Source of the DNA: Stenocarpella maydis
Lineage: Eukaryota > Ascomycota > Sordariomycetes > Diaporthales > Diaporthaceae
Assembly (NCBI GenBank): GCA_002270565.1
Contig: NQMI01000179.1
Coordinates: forward strand, 19,704 to 83,703
Direction of reading: 5' to 3'
Length of the DNA stretch: 64,000 nt
The notes beneath the pieces are model-generated. The model ran no database searches and was not told the origin of the DNA. It saw only the letters and a program-made list of their open reading frames with translations. The first letter of the stretch is position 1, and the number at the start of each line of letters is the position of its first letter. The position numbers and the translations under genes are program-made. Of the stretch, positions 46,284-57,034 are shown in pieces.

Positions 46284-48190
46284 GACGGATGATTTATAGA
46301 TCAAAGATTGATACTCGCAAGTATATGAATGGAAAGAACCCTGAGAAGCAGGAATTTGCATTCTCGCTTTTTGTAGTGCCGCCCAGAACGGGCGGCCACT
46401 TTTGATGCATGTTTAATCGTCACCCGGCCGTATGGGTGGAGACTAAGAGCCGGGCTCGGAGAAGCCGTGCCGGTACTGCAGCTGCGTTATCAAGGGTGGT
46501 CTCGTCCTGAATCAGTATACATATAAAGCTGCCTGCAGTCGTTTCATACAGTAGTAAACGACTACTGCGTTGATTAGACCTTCCTGTGCATATACGTTTC
46601 TGCTGATGACACAAGCATGTGCTCACGGAAACCATACAAGTATTTCAGTAAATCCGGCTATGTATTTAAATATATATTTCACTGCATTAACTTGAAGTTA
46701 TTAAATTACGTTTTATTTTTAAAGGCTTTTTATATAATAATGAGTTAATAAATGTTATTTATTTTATATATAATGTAATACATTATTCTCCTATTTAAAA
46801 TACTTATAAATCATACTATATATACTTACATTTCTTATAAAACTATTATTATTATTAGTATTTTAAAAAGAGCTAACTTTATTTAAATAGGAGTGTAATT
46901 GTTTTATTAAATTCAGAATATAAACATATAAAAATAATGTGAATTATGAATCATGAAGCTTTATAATGTGATCTATGAAGCCTCCCCCTGACATGAGTAA
47001 GCGCCTGGGAAGAGAGGCTTAATTCCTCGGAGTGGACCCTGAAGTATAATTCAACGAGGGACTGCTGTTCCGCGTGGAAGACTAGCCCGTATATAAAAAT
47101 AATATAATACATTCCTACTTGGCGCGCCGCTTTGTTGGTAATGATTGTTTACACTAAGCTGGGCCAAGCCTCTTTTCCATCAATATTCGCTCTCATCCTT
47201 ATGTGCAAAGGGTGACGAGACAAATGGTAAAACACTGTATTGCGTGCAACATTATACAATTCTACGCTCACTACCTAGGTACTTACACATCCTCTTGAAT
47301 TTAGCAAAAGCTGAGCTAATAAGACCCCGCTATGTTGAGAATAAAAACTGTCCATCCTTAGACGCCCGTACTGATATTATCACGAATTTTCAGGCAAAGC
47401 ATTAAGAGGCTTATTGAGTCTATAGACCTCATTGTGGTATCATTGCCTCTTAGACCAATACTCAAATATCTCATTTCAGATACCATAGTGAAGAGGTTGC
47501 TATATAGAGTTAAATGATTAGCTAAAACTATATAAGCTGTAACCTCCTTTTACATAGGCGGGCTTTATATCCTCAGGGGCTGAAATTTAATACTTTCCTG
47601 GTACTATGCTTTTAATGGTATTTCTTTTCTATTTATTAGGTTATTCCCTAACTATTTCATACCATTATTAGTTAGAAATATATATATATATATAATATAA
47701 TAATTTCTATATATCAGTAATATTAAGAAAGAAACTAGTTATATAATAAATCTAATATGAATATCATTCTATAGAATAAAATTTAGTAATTAAAATATTA
47801 TATTTTTTATATTTTTCATTAAATCTTAGCTAATTATGATTACTTTAATAATAGAAATTTAAAGTTTAAGCTTTTTAGCTTATTTTATTAAAATCTAATA
47901 TATTAAATTCTATATTATTTAGAGATTTAAATAATAATTAATGAAACATGTAATTGAAATTAGAAAACTTTAAAAAGACCCTTTAGATTAATATTCTTAA
48001 TAATAATTACAGTAATTTAGGTATACTTAAATAATTTTAAGATAATTTATATAAAGATAAAATTAAGGATTTAACTTTACTTATAAAGTACTTTTTAAGG
48101 AAGCTTTTAAGGAAGGAAGGGCATATAATAAAAGAAAAGACTATTAGTATGGGAATAGTAGGCAACAGCTATAGTGGGCAATAGTTACTA
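46284..48190. other. transition into AT-rich, RIP-like DNA
   Basis: From about 46,650 composition changes abruptly to TA-dominated sequence with stops in every frame. A slightly more GC-normal patch lies at 46,975-47,400 ('gcctccccctgacatgagtaag', 'ggagtggaccctgaag'), without a supported gene. The rest is mutated repeat DNA of unknown identity. Confidence 0.5.
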
Positions 48191-48310
48191 TGTCACGAAC
48201 GTGACAGGAATAGAACCAGGGACCGACTATTGGTCTCCTGAAGGCGCAGATGAACCCCACCGGCCAGCCGGACGGGCTAGGAGGAAGTAGCACGACCTAG
48301 TGAGGTCACG
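48191..48310 (+). mobile_element. GC-normal LTR-like start (TGTCACG...), candidate 5' LTR of the Gypsy-type relic
   Basis: It starts 'tgtcacgaacgtgaca', itself a palindrome, and contains 'gaatagaaccagggaccgac' and 'gaaccccaccggcc'. It is a roughly 120-bp GC-normal island inside TA-rich DNA, 0.8 kb upstream of the gag remnant and in the same orientation. TG start and palindromic terminus are as in fungal LTRs. The right end is not defined; repeats of 'attgctcct' and 'caagcaatactcc' follow (48,370-48,440). Confidence 0.4.
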
Positions 48311-48757
48311 TGATAAATCAAAAGGATAATTAAGACAGTTGGAGTAATACTATTGCTTTAAGTAATCTAAACGCTCTATTGCTCCTATTGCTCCTAGCAA
48401 GCAATACTCCAAGCAAGCCTTAAGGAGTAATACTCTTATTGCTTTAGGCTAAAGAAATAAACTATATCTATATACATTTATTATTATTAAATAGTATAGC
48501 TTAGGATAACTCTTTAGTAATTAATTTAAGTATTTATTTAAAAATAGCTTTAATAGCTTTTAATTATTATTATTATATAACTTAAAATAATTCTACTTTA
48601 AGTACTCCTTAAATATAAATCTACTTATTAGGTTTATTAGCTAAGAACTTATTATAATTATTATATTTTAATTAATTTCATTTAAATACTTTATATAAAC
48701 TTTAAATAATAATTTATATAATTACCCTTAAGAACTTTATTTTTATAATATCTAAAT

Positions 48758-48759
<2 letters not shown>

Positions 48760-48817
<58 letters not shown>
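48760..48817. repeat. (AAT)n microsatellite
   Basis: About 19 consecutive 'ata/aat' trinucleotides inside the AT-rich region. Its length is prone to assembly error. Confidence 0.85.
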
Positions 48818-48819
<2 letters not shown>

Positions 48820-49119
48820 GCTTAGTATGATCTTTAATGAAAAATAGCTAATACTAAATATATATTTATTATTTTTATGAATATTAGAAAATTATTAAAA
48901 TAACAAAATAAAAATACTTTAATAAAAGATTTATATCCTAGAAGTAGCTATTAATATTATTAATATACTTATTCTAGCTAAGGAGTATATTAAGCTTAAT
49001 ACTCTTATATTCTATAATAAAACCTTAAAATAACTCTAAGCTTTTTTAACTTAGGTTAAGATATATTAATAATTCTACAAATTAAATATCTAATCTAGTA
49101 AAAAGTACATTAAATATAT

Positions 49120-49700
49120 AATATTTTACTTAAAAGAATAAATCTTAGTATAATTCAAATCCTACCTTAAGGATTAGTTAGAAAATAAAGACTTTATATA
49201 ATATAAATATAAAACCTAAGAGATCTTTAGTACTTATAAAGACTATAAAGCTGCCCTAAGGACTCTCTTTTAAGACCTAGATAAGGAATAATAGGCTAAA
49301 TAAGAACTTATAAAGCTTAGATAAAAAGAAGCTACTTTAATATATTTATATATAAATTAATTATATAAATAATACTTATATCTTTATATTTTATAATAAA
49401 CTTAGGCATAAAATACAGAATAAATTACTTAAAGGGAACTAACCTAATAACTTCTTATAATATATTAAGCTAGCTATTAGAATTAGTAACTAGCTATATA
49501 TTTATTATATAAAATCAAGGGTAATAACTCTAGTAACATTTATTATAAAGCTAATATTAAAGAATAACACTATAATTTTAGAATAATAAATAGGATATAT
49601 AAAGCTTAATATTATTTAGTAATAGCTAAAAAAAATTAAATATTATAATTATAAGAAAAAGGGCTAATTTATATATAAATATTATAGTAAAAAAAGAATA
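49120..49700 (+). mobile_element. RIP-degraded Gypsy-type retrotransposon gag region
   Basis: Translating the plus strand through stops gives a recognisable Retrotrans_gag segment: 'EIFSTYKDYKAALRTLF', then 'DLDKE', 'ELIKLR' and upstream 'SYLKD'. Stops (TAA/TAG) fall where Trp, Gln or Arg are expected, as produced by C-to-T and G-to-A changes at CpA/TpG. A Lys-rich patch at about 49,645-49,690 ('YKKKG', 'YSKKE') is compatible with a mutated zinc knuckle. The element probably runs rightwards into and past the assembly gap; pol could not be followed. Non-functional. Confidence 0.6.
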
Positions 49701-50437
49701 ACTAAAAGCTTATATTAAAACAAAAATGAGCTAATATTATTATTAAAATTCAGATTGAAAATCATATTAAATATATCTAAATAGCGTACTTTATAAATTA
49801 TTACTTAATATACCTTTTAAATAAAAAAGGTTTAAAATAAGTCATTAAGGTACTTAAGATTAAGATATTAATAATAGTGAAATAAAACATTTAATACTGA
49901 TTAATTAAAAACCCTATAAATAAATAAGTAAGGCCTTATTAATAATACTAACTACTAATATTACTTAAATAGTAACTTTAAAAAAGAATAAAGACATTAC
50001 CATTTAAAAAGCTAAAATAACCTTATTACTAATAAGATTCCCTTTAGATAACACTTAAATATATTAATAATATTAAAATTAATCTAAAGTCTTATAAATA
50101 TTATATTTCTTTAATTAATATAACATATATTATAATATTAAATGTAAAGAGAATTTTGTTTTATAATAATATAATATAATAAAAGATTTAAACTTTATAA
50201 ACAAAATAAATTAAAATACTAAAATATTATTAATTATACCCTAAAGCAAGATTATATTATACTGGAGTTATAATATAACTACCTCCTAATCTATTCATAA
50301 GATATAGGAATATAAAAGTAGTATATCTATTTTAACTATTAAGTATATATTAAATAAAAGATTTAAGACTAATACATAAAAATATATTAAATAGACATAG
50401 TCTTACCGTTAAAAAAAATATAATACTAAAAGCCTTA

Positions 50438-50789
50438 NNNNNNNNNNNNNNNNNNNNNNNNNNNNNNNNNNNNNNNNNNNNNNNNNNNNNNNNNNNNNNN
50501 NNNNNNNNNNNNNNNNNNNNNNNNNNNNNNNNNNNNNNNNNNNNNNNNNNNNNNNNNNNNNNNNNNNNNNNNNNNNNNNNNNNNNNNNNNNNNNNNNNNN
50601 NNNNNNNNNNNNNNNNNNNNNNNNNNNNNNNNNNNNNNNNNNNNNNNNNNNNNNNNNNNNNNNNNNNNNNNNNNNNNNNNNNNNNNNNNNNNNNNNNNNN
50701 NNNNNNNNNNNNNNNNNNNNNNNNNNNNNNNNNNNNNNNNNNNNNNNNNNNNNNNNNNNNNNNNNNNNNNNNNNNNNNNNNNNNNNNNN
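50438..50789. other. assembly gap (352 Ns)
   Basis: Run of undetermined bases inside the AT-rich retroelement region. Nothing can be said about its content; an open frame across it is an artefact. Confidence 0.99.
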
Positions 50790-51245
50790 AAGCATTTTAG
50801 TAAGTAAACTCTATAGTATAATACTTAGGTTTAATAATAGGATTACTTTTAGTATAATTCTTAATTAGATAATAAACTTCCTAAATATACTATAAATTCT
50901 AATAGCTATTTATTTAAACTTACGATTTCTATATAAATACTTAATTAAGCTAAGTATAATAAATATAAAAGATTAATAATAGATATTATATCTCTTTAAG
51001 AATTATATAAAAAGAAAGAGATTTTAGAAGTAAGATAAGTTAATAATAAAAATAACTTAATAAATACTTATATAAAGAAAAACTCTAATTATATCTTAAA
51101 ATATTTTATCTTTATAAATACCCTTAAGATTTATATAAAAGCTTTTATAAATAAGCTAAGTAAAAAGGATTTATATAATATAAAAGACCTAGCTATATAA
51201 ACATTATTATATAAAACAAATATAAATAATATATCTTTAAAAATT

Positions 51246-51592
51246 ATATATCAGGACCTATCATGCCTACCAGGGCGTATCATGCTGCTCCGGCAGGAGC
51301 CCCAGTATCAGGACTCCACAGAGGGAGCCTTCCCTGATAACGTGCCGGCTGAAGGCCATTCTCGTACGCGTCGAAGAAGAAACGATAGCGCAGCGAGTAA
51401 GCCAGAATGCGTTAAAGGCTAGCTATAAAAGAGAGAAGTTTGGCTGGCAGAGAGAAGAAAGGGGAGGAAGGGCAAGTTCAGTTGTACCTACCGCTGCGAA
51501 TATACTGCTTCTGCGCTACTATTCCGCTGCTCTACCGCTGCGTATACCTATTCACTCTGCTTGTATTCAACAACCCTTACAATTAGCTAGCT
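51246..51592 (+). mobile_element. GC-normal LTR-like island with TATA box
   Basis: About 350 bp of normal GC between TA-rich flanks, from 'tatcaggacctatcatgcc' to 'caacccttaca'. It carries 'tataaaa' at 51,424-51,430, followed by purine-rich sequence and C/T-rich 'ctaccgctgcg' repeats, as in fungal LTR promoters. The left end reads TATCAGG where TG would be expected, which could be one G-to-A change. No target duplication or coding region was found. Probably a solo LTR younger than its surroundings. Confidence 0.45.
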
Positions 51593-52249
51593 AATTCTAG
51601 AGAAACTTCTTTAATTTTAAAAAAGGTAGAGAGTAAGGGTTCTTTTTTATTACTTTAAGTTAAATAATATAGCTAATTTAATTCTATTTAAGCTTTACTT
51701 ATAAGTAATATATTTTATAATTAATCTTTCTTTATTCTTCTTAATATTATATTAATAAAAATAATACTTTAAATTATAAAAAAAGGTTTTTAATTTTATA
51801 AATAATAACTCTATATACTTTAAAATAAATAAGTTACTAATATACCTATATATTATAAAAGCAGCTTCCTTATTAAAACTACTTATGAATAAGGAATTAT
51901 AATAGCTTAGGGATATTATTAAAGTAAAGGTAATATATAAGTTATCTTTAGTATAAAGAACAAATAGTAGCCTTATATATTTAACTTAAAAGTATTAATA
52001 TAATTATTTTTTCTTTAGCTAGTAATTTATTTCTTTTTCTTTATATTTAAGAGCCTTCTTATTAAGGTAAGTATCTTTAGTAGCTATATTTTTAATACCT
52101 AAGTATAATAATATAGCTATATATATATTAAAAGAAAGTATATTTACTTTATAAGGTTAGGCTAAAGAAGGTTAAGTTTTAAGAGAAAGTATAAATTAAG
52201 TCTTTAAATTAATAGATTATACTTTAGGCCTGCATTATTTAAGTATAAT

Positions 52250-53195
52250 AGTGCTATAGTATAATAAAGTTAGCTAAAGTATAAGAGCTATATTAATATT
52301 CTAAATAATTTACTTTTTTAAAAATGTTTAAAAGTTTAAATTATAAGGGTTATAAATATAAGTAAAATAAATAAGCATATATAATAGCTAAGTAATAAAA
52401 TAGGAGTATATAAGTATTATATTTTTAGGAAGATAAATATAACTAATCTTATACTTCCTTCTATTGCTTTTATTTACTTCTTCTTTCCTCTTTTTTATAT
52501 AAAAATCCTTTTTTACTATTTTATTACTTTAAAGCTACTTATAACTTATATCTTTATAATAAGCCCTTTTAGTATAGTCTTAGGTTAAAACCTTTAATAT
52601 ATAATCTTCCTTAGCATTATTTAGGCTGCTTATTATATACTAGTTGCTTCTTTATAGCATCCTTATAGGGCTCTTAAGTGCCTTAACCTAGACTAGTATA
52701 CTGAACCTTAATAAATCATACCCTATTTTAATGAAATAATATAATAATATAATAAATTTAGCTAAATTATAAAGGCTATATTAATATTTTAAATAGTTTA
52801 CTTCTTTAAAAAGGTTTAAAAGTTTAAATTATAAGAGTTATAAATATAAATAAAATAAATAAATATATATAGTAGCTGAATACTAAGATAGTAATATATA
52901 AGTATCATATTTCTAGAAAGATAGATATAATTAAACTTATCTTTTTCCTTTCTTCTTTTAGTTATTTTTTCGCTCTTTTTTATATAAGAATTCCTTTTTA
53001 CTATTTTATTACTTTAAAGCTGCTTATAATTTATATCTTTATAGTAGGCTCCTTTCATATAGTCTTAAGGTAAGACCTTTAATGTATAATCTCCCTTGGT
53101 ACTATTTAGGCTGCCTATTGCATACTAGTTGCTTCTTTATAGTGTCCCTATAGGGCCCTTAGGTGTCTTAGCCTAGAGTAGCAAACTGGACCCTA
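52250..53195. repeat. diverged direct duplication (about 460-bp units)
   Basis: Copy A (about 52,250-52,711) and copy B (about 52,740-53,195) align along their length, sharing for example 'actattttattactttaaagct' and 'tactagttgcttctttatag'. Most differences are C/T and G/A transitions, copy A being the more TA-rich. No open frame. It is a RIP-mutated repeat of unknown family. Confidence 0.75.
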
Positions 53196-53479
53196 ATAGC
53201 TACTTCCTAGTACCCTATATTATATATATATATATATATAATAAGTACTTATAGCTTTTAACTAATTAAATAATATATAAGATATTATTGCCTTCGGCCT
53301 TTATTTGGAGTAAGGCTGAGATCTCATTAGGGATCTTGCTATTATAATAGGGGATGAATAAGGAGCCATTTATCCTATGCAGCTTGTTGTTTACGCGTAA
53401 GAACCCTTCCATAGTGGATATGCGTACCTTAAGCCCCTGAATGATAGTAATAAGATTTGGTCCTAGCATTTTTAGTAGT

Positions 53480-54660
53480 ACCTAGATGTTTCTTATTTAA
53501 GTATAAGGTTCCTTCTGAGCCATAGAATACTTTGTTTTAAGCTAAGAGTTAACTTTATAGGCAAATTACTTAGTCTAAGGCATCGTCTGGTTAATGGCTG
53601 TTTGCTTTAGTGAAGATAAACAACAGAAGAAACTGAATGGAGGCTGGTACTTTAAATACAGCAAGCGAAGTGGAGAAAGGATCGTTTTTAGGATGGATGT
53701 AGTTGAAATGGGGACGGTGCCTGATGGTGCCTAAATATCGATGTGGCGACCATCCCATGGCTTCATTACTATGTAGATCCAATGCATCCAGGAGAGTATT
53801 GCACAAAAAGCAACGGCTTGAAGAGGTAGAAAGACATTTATTCCACCATATAATGGCCTGTATAGTCTTGCATAAATTCTGAGCACCTCTGTTCTCTGAC
53901 CCGGCCTTGCACATAGGTACACATCAAGTTTGTTGGTTGCACGCGCCAAAAACACTGCATCTTGCGTCTCCAACCACACCGCTGCCGGCTAAGAAACGGC
54001 ATACGGCAGCTACAGCTATGTTTAATGAGTTTTAGCCAGTGGAATCAACTTTTACAAACGTCGCTAATGAGAGTGATGGATGGCTTCGGTAGTTGGGATG
54101 ATACGGGTACTAACGAGAACGCAGCCCCAGATTATGGTGTCTATTGACTAGGTGTACTGGTAACTCTGGAAACAACTTAAAAACTATAAACCTTAACTAT
54201 AGGAGTAAGAAAATTGAGAAGTTAACTGATCGATTTAGTGGTCCAATTGCATTACAATTGAGCATGTAAGTGCGTTGGCAATAGTGACCGTTTCGGGCAC
54301 GAGTGTTTGGCGTAGGTATCGAGCCGTAGGGGAGTGTAGACATTGTAAGAATCCCTCCGCAGACACGCGAGACTCGGCTTACTTTTGCGGTCTGACTTTC
54401 CTGGGCTGTAAGATGTGCATGGAATCTGGTACGCCGTGGCACGCGTTGAGGCACAACGGAAACTGACCATCAGCTACCTATAGTTTCAGCGTTGCCTTGG
54501 TCAACCATCGGATGTGATTGGTACGACATGGCTGAGAGCCGGGAGACATCAGCAAAGCAGCAAAGCTCTGGCCGGGCCCGCCTCCGACGCAGCTCGCCCC
54601 GATCGCTCGGCTGCCCCGCTGTTGATAACCTCCGGGGGGTTATCGATGACTCCCACAACA
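53480..54660. other. GC-normal interval upstream of P450, no certain gene
   Basis: Composition returns to normal at about 53,560. Minus-strand frames at 53,979-53,731 ('LDVYLCARPGQRTEVLRIYA') and 53,914-53,591 look somewhat protein-like but match nothing I know and overlap in different frames. They could be a decayed gene. The right end is the P450 promoter. Confidence 0.3.
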
Positions 54661-54666
54661 CCGTCA

Positions 54667-54672
54667 TATAAA
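54667..54672 (+). promoter_or_regulatory. possible TATA box of the P450 gene
   Basis: 'tataaa' in 'gtcatataaaccctc', about 147 bp upstream of the ATG at 54,814 and followed by a C/T-rich tract, the usual fungal core-promoter layout. Confidence 0.4.
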
Positions 54673-54813
54673 CCCTCATTATCCCTCCTCCACCTGAGAT
54701 TCCAAAACTCAATATTTTCATTCTTGAACATGTTCTGAACATAGCGCACCACATTCGTCATCTCAAAAAATCAAAAAAGCGCCCTCTCTGACGAGTATAA
54801 ACTTGTGTTAACC

Positions 54814-56509
54814 ATGGCGTTGCGATCTCTCCATGTCCCCTCATCTCCCCTTGGAATCAATGACAGTTCATTCTATAGTACTGTTGCCCTCGTTCTCCTA
54901 TGTCTTGTCACATTTGCCTCATATCGGCTCTGTTTCCACCCTTTATCCGGGATACCAGGCCCAATTCATCTTAAACTCACAAGCATCCCCTTATTATGGC
55001 GCTCATACCATGGCAAAGAGGCGACTTATCTGACCTCTTTATTCCGTCACTTCAACACACCCATCCTGCGCATCGGACCGAATGAGATACTCATCGCCGA
55101 CGGCACGGCACTGGCGCCCATATATAGCTCCAATGGCGGCTTTCCCAAGGCGGACTGCTACCGCAACTTCGACATCGACGGCTTCCCCTCCCTATTCTCA
55201 GCCCTAGACAAGGCCCACCGCGCGCCTCGGGCAAGGAGCGTACAGCCACTGTTCGCGACAGCAAGCCTGAGGAAGGGCAAGGAGAGGATCGCCGCTGTGG
55301 CCAGCGAGCTGGTGGACAGGCTACAGCGTGAGAGGGACGCAGCCAGGAACGGCTGCGGGAAGGTGGACTTGCTCGACGCTGCGAGGAGTGCGGCCGTCGA
55401 CACGGTCACGGCTTACCTGTTTGGTGTAAACTATGGGGGCATCGGTGAGTCTGAAAGGGCGCATACGAAGGCCGAGGGAAAGCTGAGCGCGAGCGAGTTT
55501 GTGAACGCGTTCGTGGCGGTCGGCCGGTTCTTCTTCCTACCGACCTGGGCTTTTATGGCGCTGGAGCAGGTGGCAGCTTACTTGTTTGAGACTGAGGGAA
55601 CCAAAGCTAGCTTTGACAGAGTTCAAGCATTTGTTGAGAAACTGGTAGATGGAGCTAAAGTGGAGGCCGACGAGACATACCAGGCACGGATGCTGAGGGC
55701 TGGGCTTAGTAGGGAAGAGGTTGCGGCTCAGTTGAAGGACTTGATGTTCGCCGGTACAGGTAAGCTATACACTGTCGGTGAAGGTTTCTTTCGCGCGGTC
55801 ACTGATCTAGTCGACGCAGATTCGAGTGGGATGAACTTGAGCACTTTCTGCTGGCAGTTGGCGAAACACCCGGAGATGTGAGTATGCAGGTTGACGACAA
55901 GACTTTACCAAGGCTGAAAAAAGAAGCAGATACGCAAAGGTCAGGGCAGAAGTCCTGCAGACGAAGGAAAACGATTCTGGATACGACCCAGCTTCGCTTC
56001 CTTATCTCCGCGGTTGTATTAGAGAGACCCTTCGCCTCAGCATGGCAAATCCAACGCGGCTCCCCAGAGTGGTTCCCAAAGGCGGATGGGTTTTTACACC
56101 GTCTGCGGACTTCTCCTTCATCACCAATGGACAATCAAGTCCAGCGCAAGAGCGGGTGTTACAGAGCTCGTACTACCTGCCGGCAGGAACATTGGTCTCG
56201 GTGCAGATTCATACCATGCACCACAATCCCGCCGTTTTCAAGGACCCTTTCGACTTCAGGCCAGAGAGGTGGCTCGAGCCATCGCCAGAGCAACTGGAGC
56301 AGATGAACCGCGATTTCATGCCTTTCTCACTGGGCGCGAGGAACTGCATTGCACGCAATCTGGCCATGATGGAGCTAAATATGGCGTGCGCTGCAATTCT
56401 GGAAAATGAAGTGCTTGACGGGGCGAAAAACGTGGGTGACGAGATCGAGATTCTCGAGTGGTTCAACAGCAAGGTCCGGGGTGAGCGTATAGAGATAGAG
56501 TACAAATAA
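54814..56509 (+). CDS. cytochrome P450 monooxygenase, intact
   Basis: Microsomal heme monooxygenase, substrate unknown. Exons: 54,814-55,759; 55,820-55,877; 55,930-56,509, with introns of 60 and 52 nt, giving 527 residues. The start has a strong context (accATGGc); an ATG 9 nt upstream is in frame but weaker. An N-terminal anchor (STVALVLLCLVTFASYRL) and 'HPLSGIPGP' hinge come first. Splicing restores the I-helix 'MFAGTDSSGMNLST'; unspliced reading is open but disrupts it. Then K-helix 'IRETLRLSMANP' (ExxR), 'FDFRPERWLE', and heme loop 'FSLGARNCIARNLAMMEL' with Cys about 474. All signature elements are intact, and there is no RIP-like codon decay, although TA-rich transposon DNA lies on both sides within a few hundred bases to 1.3 kb. 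An LTR begins 24 bp after the stop. Resembles CYP families of secondary or xenobiotic metabolism. Confidence 0.92.
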
Positions 56510-56533
56510 GTCACCAAGGTATAATGGAATACG

Positions 56534-56747
56534 TGTTGGATGGGTCACGTATTGCAATACGAGTGGGGTGGTTGTTCTTGTATTTCTCTCTGTCTCGAGT
56601 AGTGGGTGCAGTGGGCGTAGCCCGCCAGCTATCTCGGGTCTATATAGTGGGTGGTAGTTGCTTAGTAAGCAACTACGCCCTCTGGCTACAGTACGGTGGC
56701 TGTAGCGATAGCCCACCAATGTGCTGTTGCACACTACTATTGCCACA
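56534..56747. mobile_element. LTR copy 1 (214 bp, TGTTGG...CCACA)
   Basis: Starts TGTTGGATGGG and ends TTGCCACA, with TG...CA termini. It contains 'gtctatatagtggg' (TATA-like, readable on both strands), the palindrome 'gtattgcaatac' and a perfect 11-bp-arm hairpin at 56,654-56,676. It is nearly identical to the adjacent copy 2. It follows the P450 stop codon by 24 bp, so may lie in that gene's 3' UTR. Confidence 0.75.
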
Positions 56748-56749
56748 NN
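56748..56749. other. two undetermined bases between LTR copies
   Basis: 'nn' lies exactly at the LTR-LTR junction. It may mark a scaffold join where an internal retroelement region was lost or left unassembled. Confidence 0.95.
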
Positions 56750-56962
56750 TGTTGGATGGGTCACGTATTGCAATACGAGTGGGGTGTTGTTCTTGTATTT
56801 CTCTCTGTCTCGAGTAGTGGGTGCAGTGGGCGTAGCCCGCCAGCTATCTCGGGTCTATATAGTGGGTGGTAGTTGCTTAGTAAGCAACTACGCCCTCTGG
56901 CTATAGTACGGTGGCTATAGCGATAGCCCACCAATGTGCTATTGCACACTACTATTGCCACA
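56750..56962. mobile_element. LTR copy 2 (213 bp)
   Basis: Same as copy 1 except for one missing G near the start and three transitions (ctaCag to ctaTag, gctGtag to gctAtag, gctGttg to gctAttg), all of the CpA/TpG type made by RIP. It is followed by 'ctggtagtcttttcttttaaaa': 'tggtag' could be a short initiator-Met-type primer binding site for a plus-strand element, and 'aaaagaaaaga' on the other strand a purine tract for a minus-strand one, so orientation is undecided. Confidence 0.75.
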
Positions 56963-57000
56963 CTGGTAGTCTTTTCTTTTAAAAATCATAGTAAAAAAAA

Positions 57001-57034
57001 TCCCAGGCGTGGGGTTGAACCCACGCTCTCGCTA
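57001..57034 (-). other. tRNA-3'-end-like sequence with B-box and T-run
   Basis: On the minus strand: 'gcgtgggttcaaccccacgc', then 'ctggga' and eight Ts. 'ggttcaacccc' resembles a Pol III B box, the hairpin is T-arm-like (but the loop is one base short), and the T-run would be a terminator. No matching 5' half (acceptor strand, A box) was found. Perhaps a tRNA fragment, a SINE-like relic or a primer-related sequence. Confidence 0.3.

Noticed and set aside
48760..48817. Possible CRISPR-like or satellite array
   Set aside because: Plain AAT microsatellite; CRISPR arrays are not expected in a fungal nuclear genome and no spaced repeats are present.
50409..50795. 128-codon minus-strand frame
   Set aside because: It is the N gap translated as X.
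56524..56961. Short frames inside the LTR copies ('VVGAVGVARQLSRVY')
   Set aside because: They are translations of the repeated LTR; no evidence of a protein.
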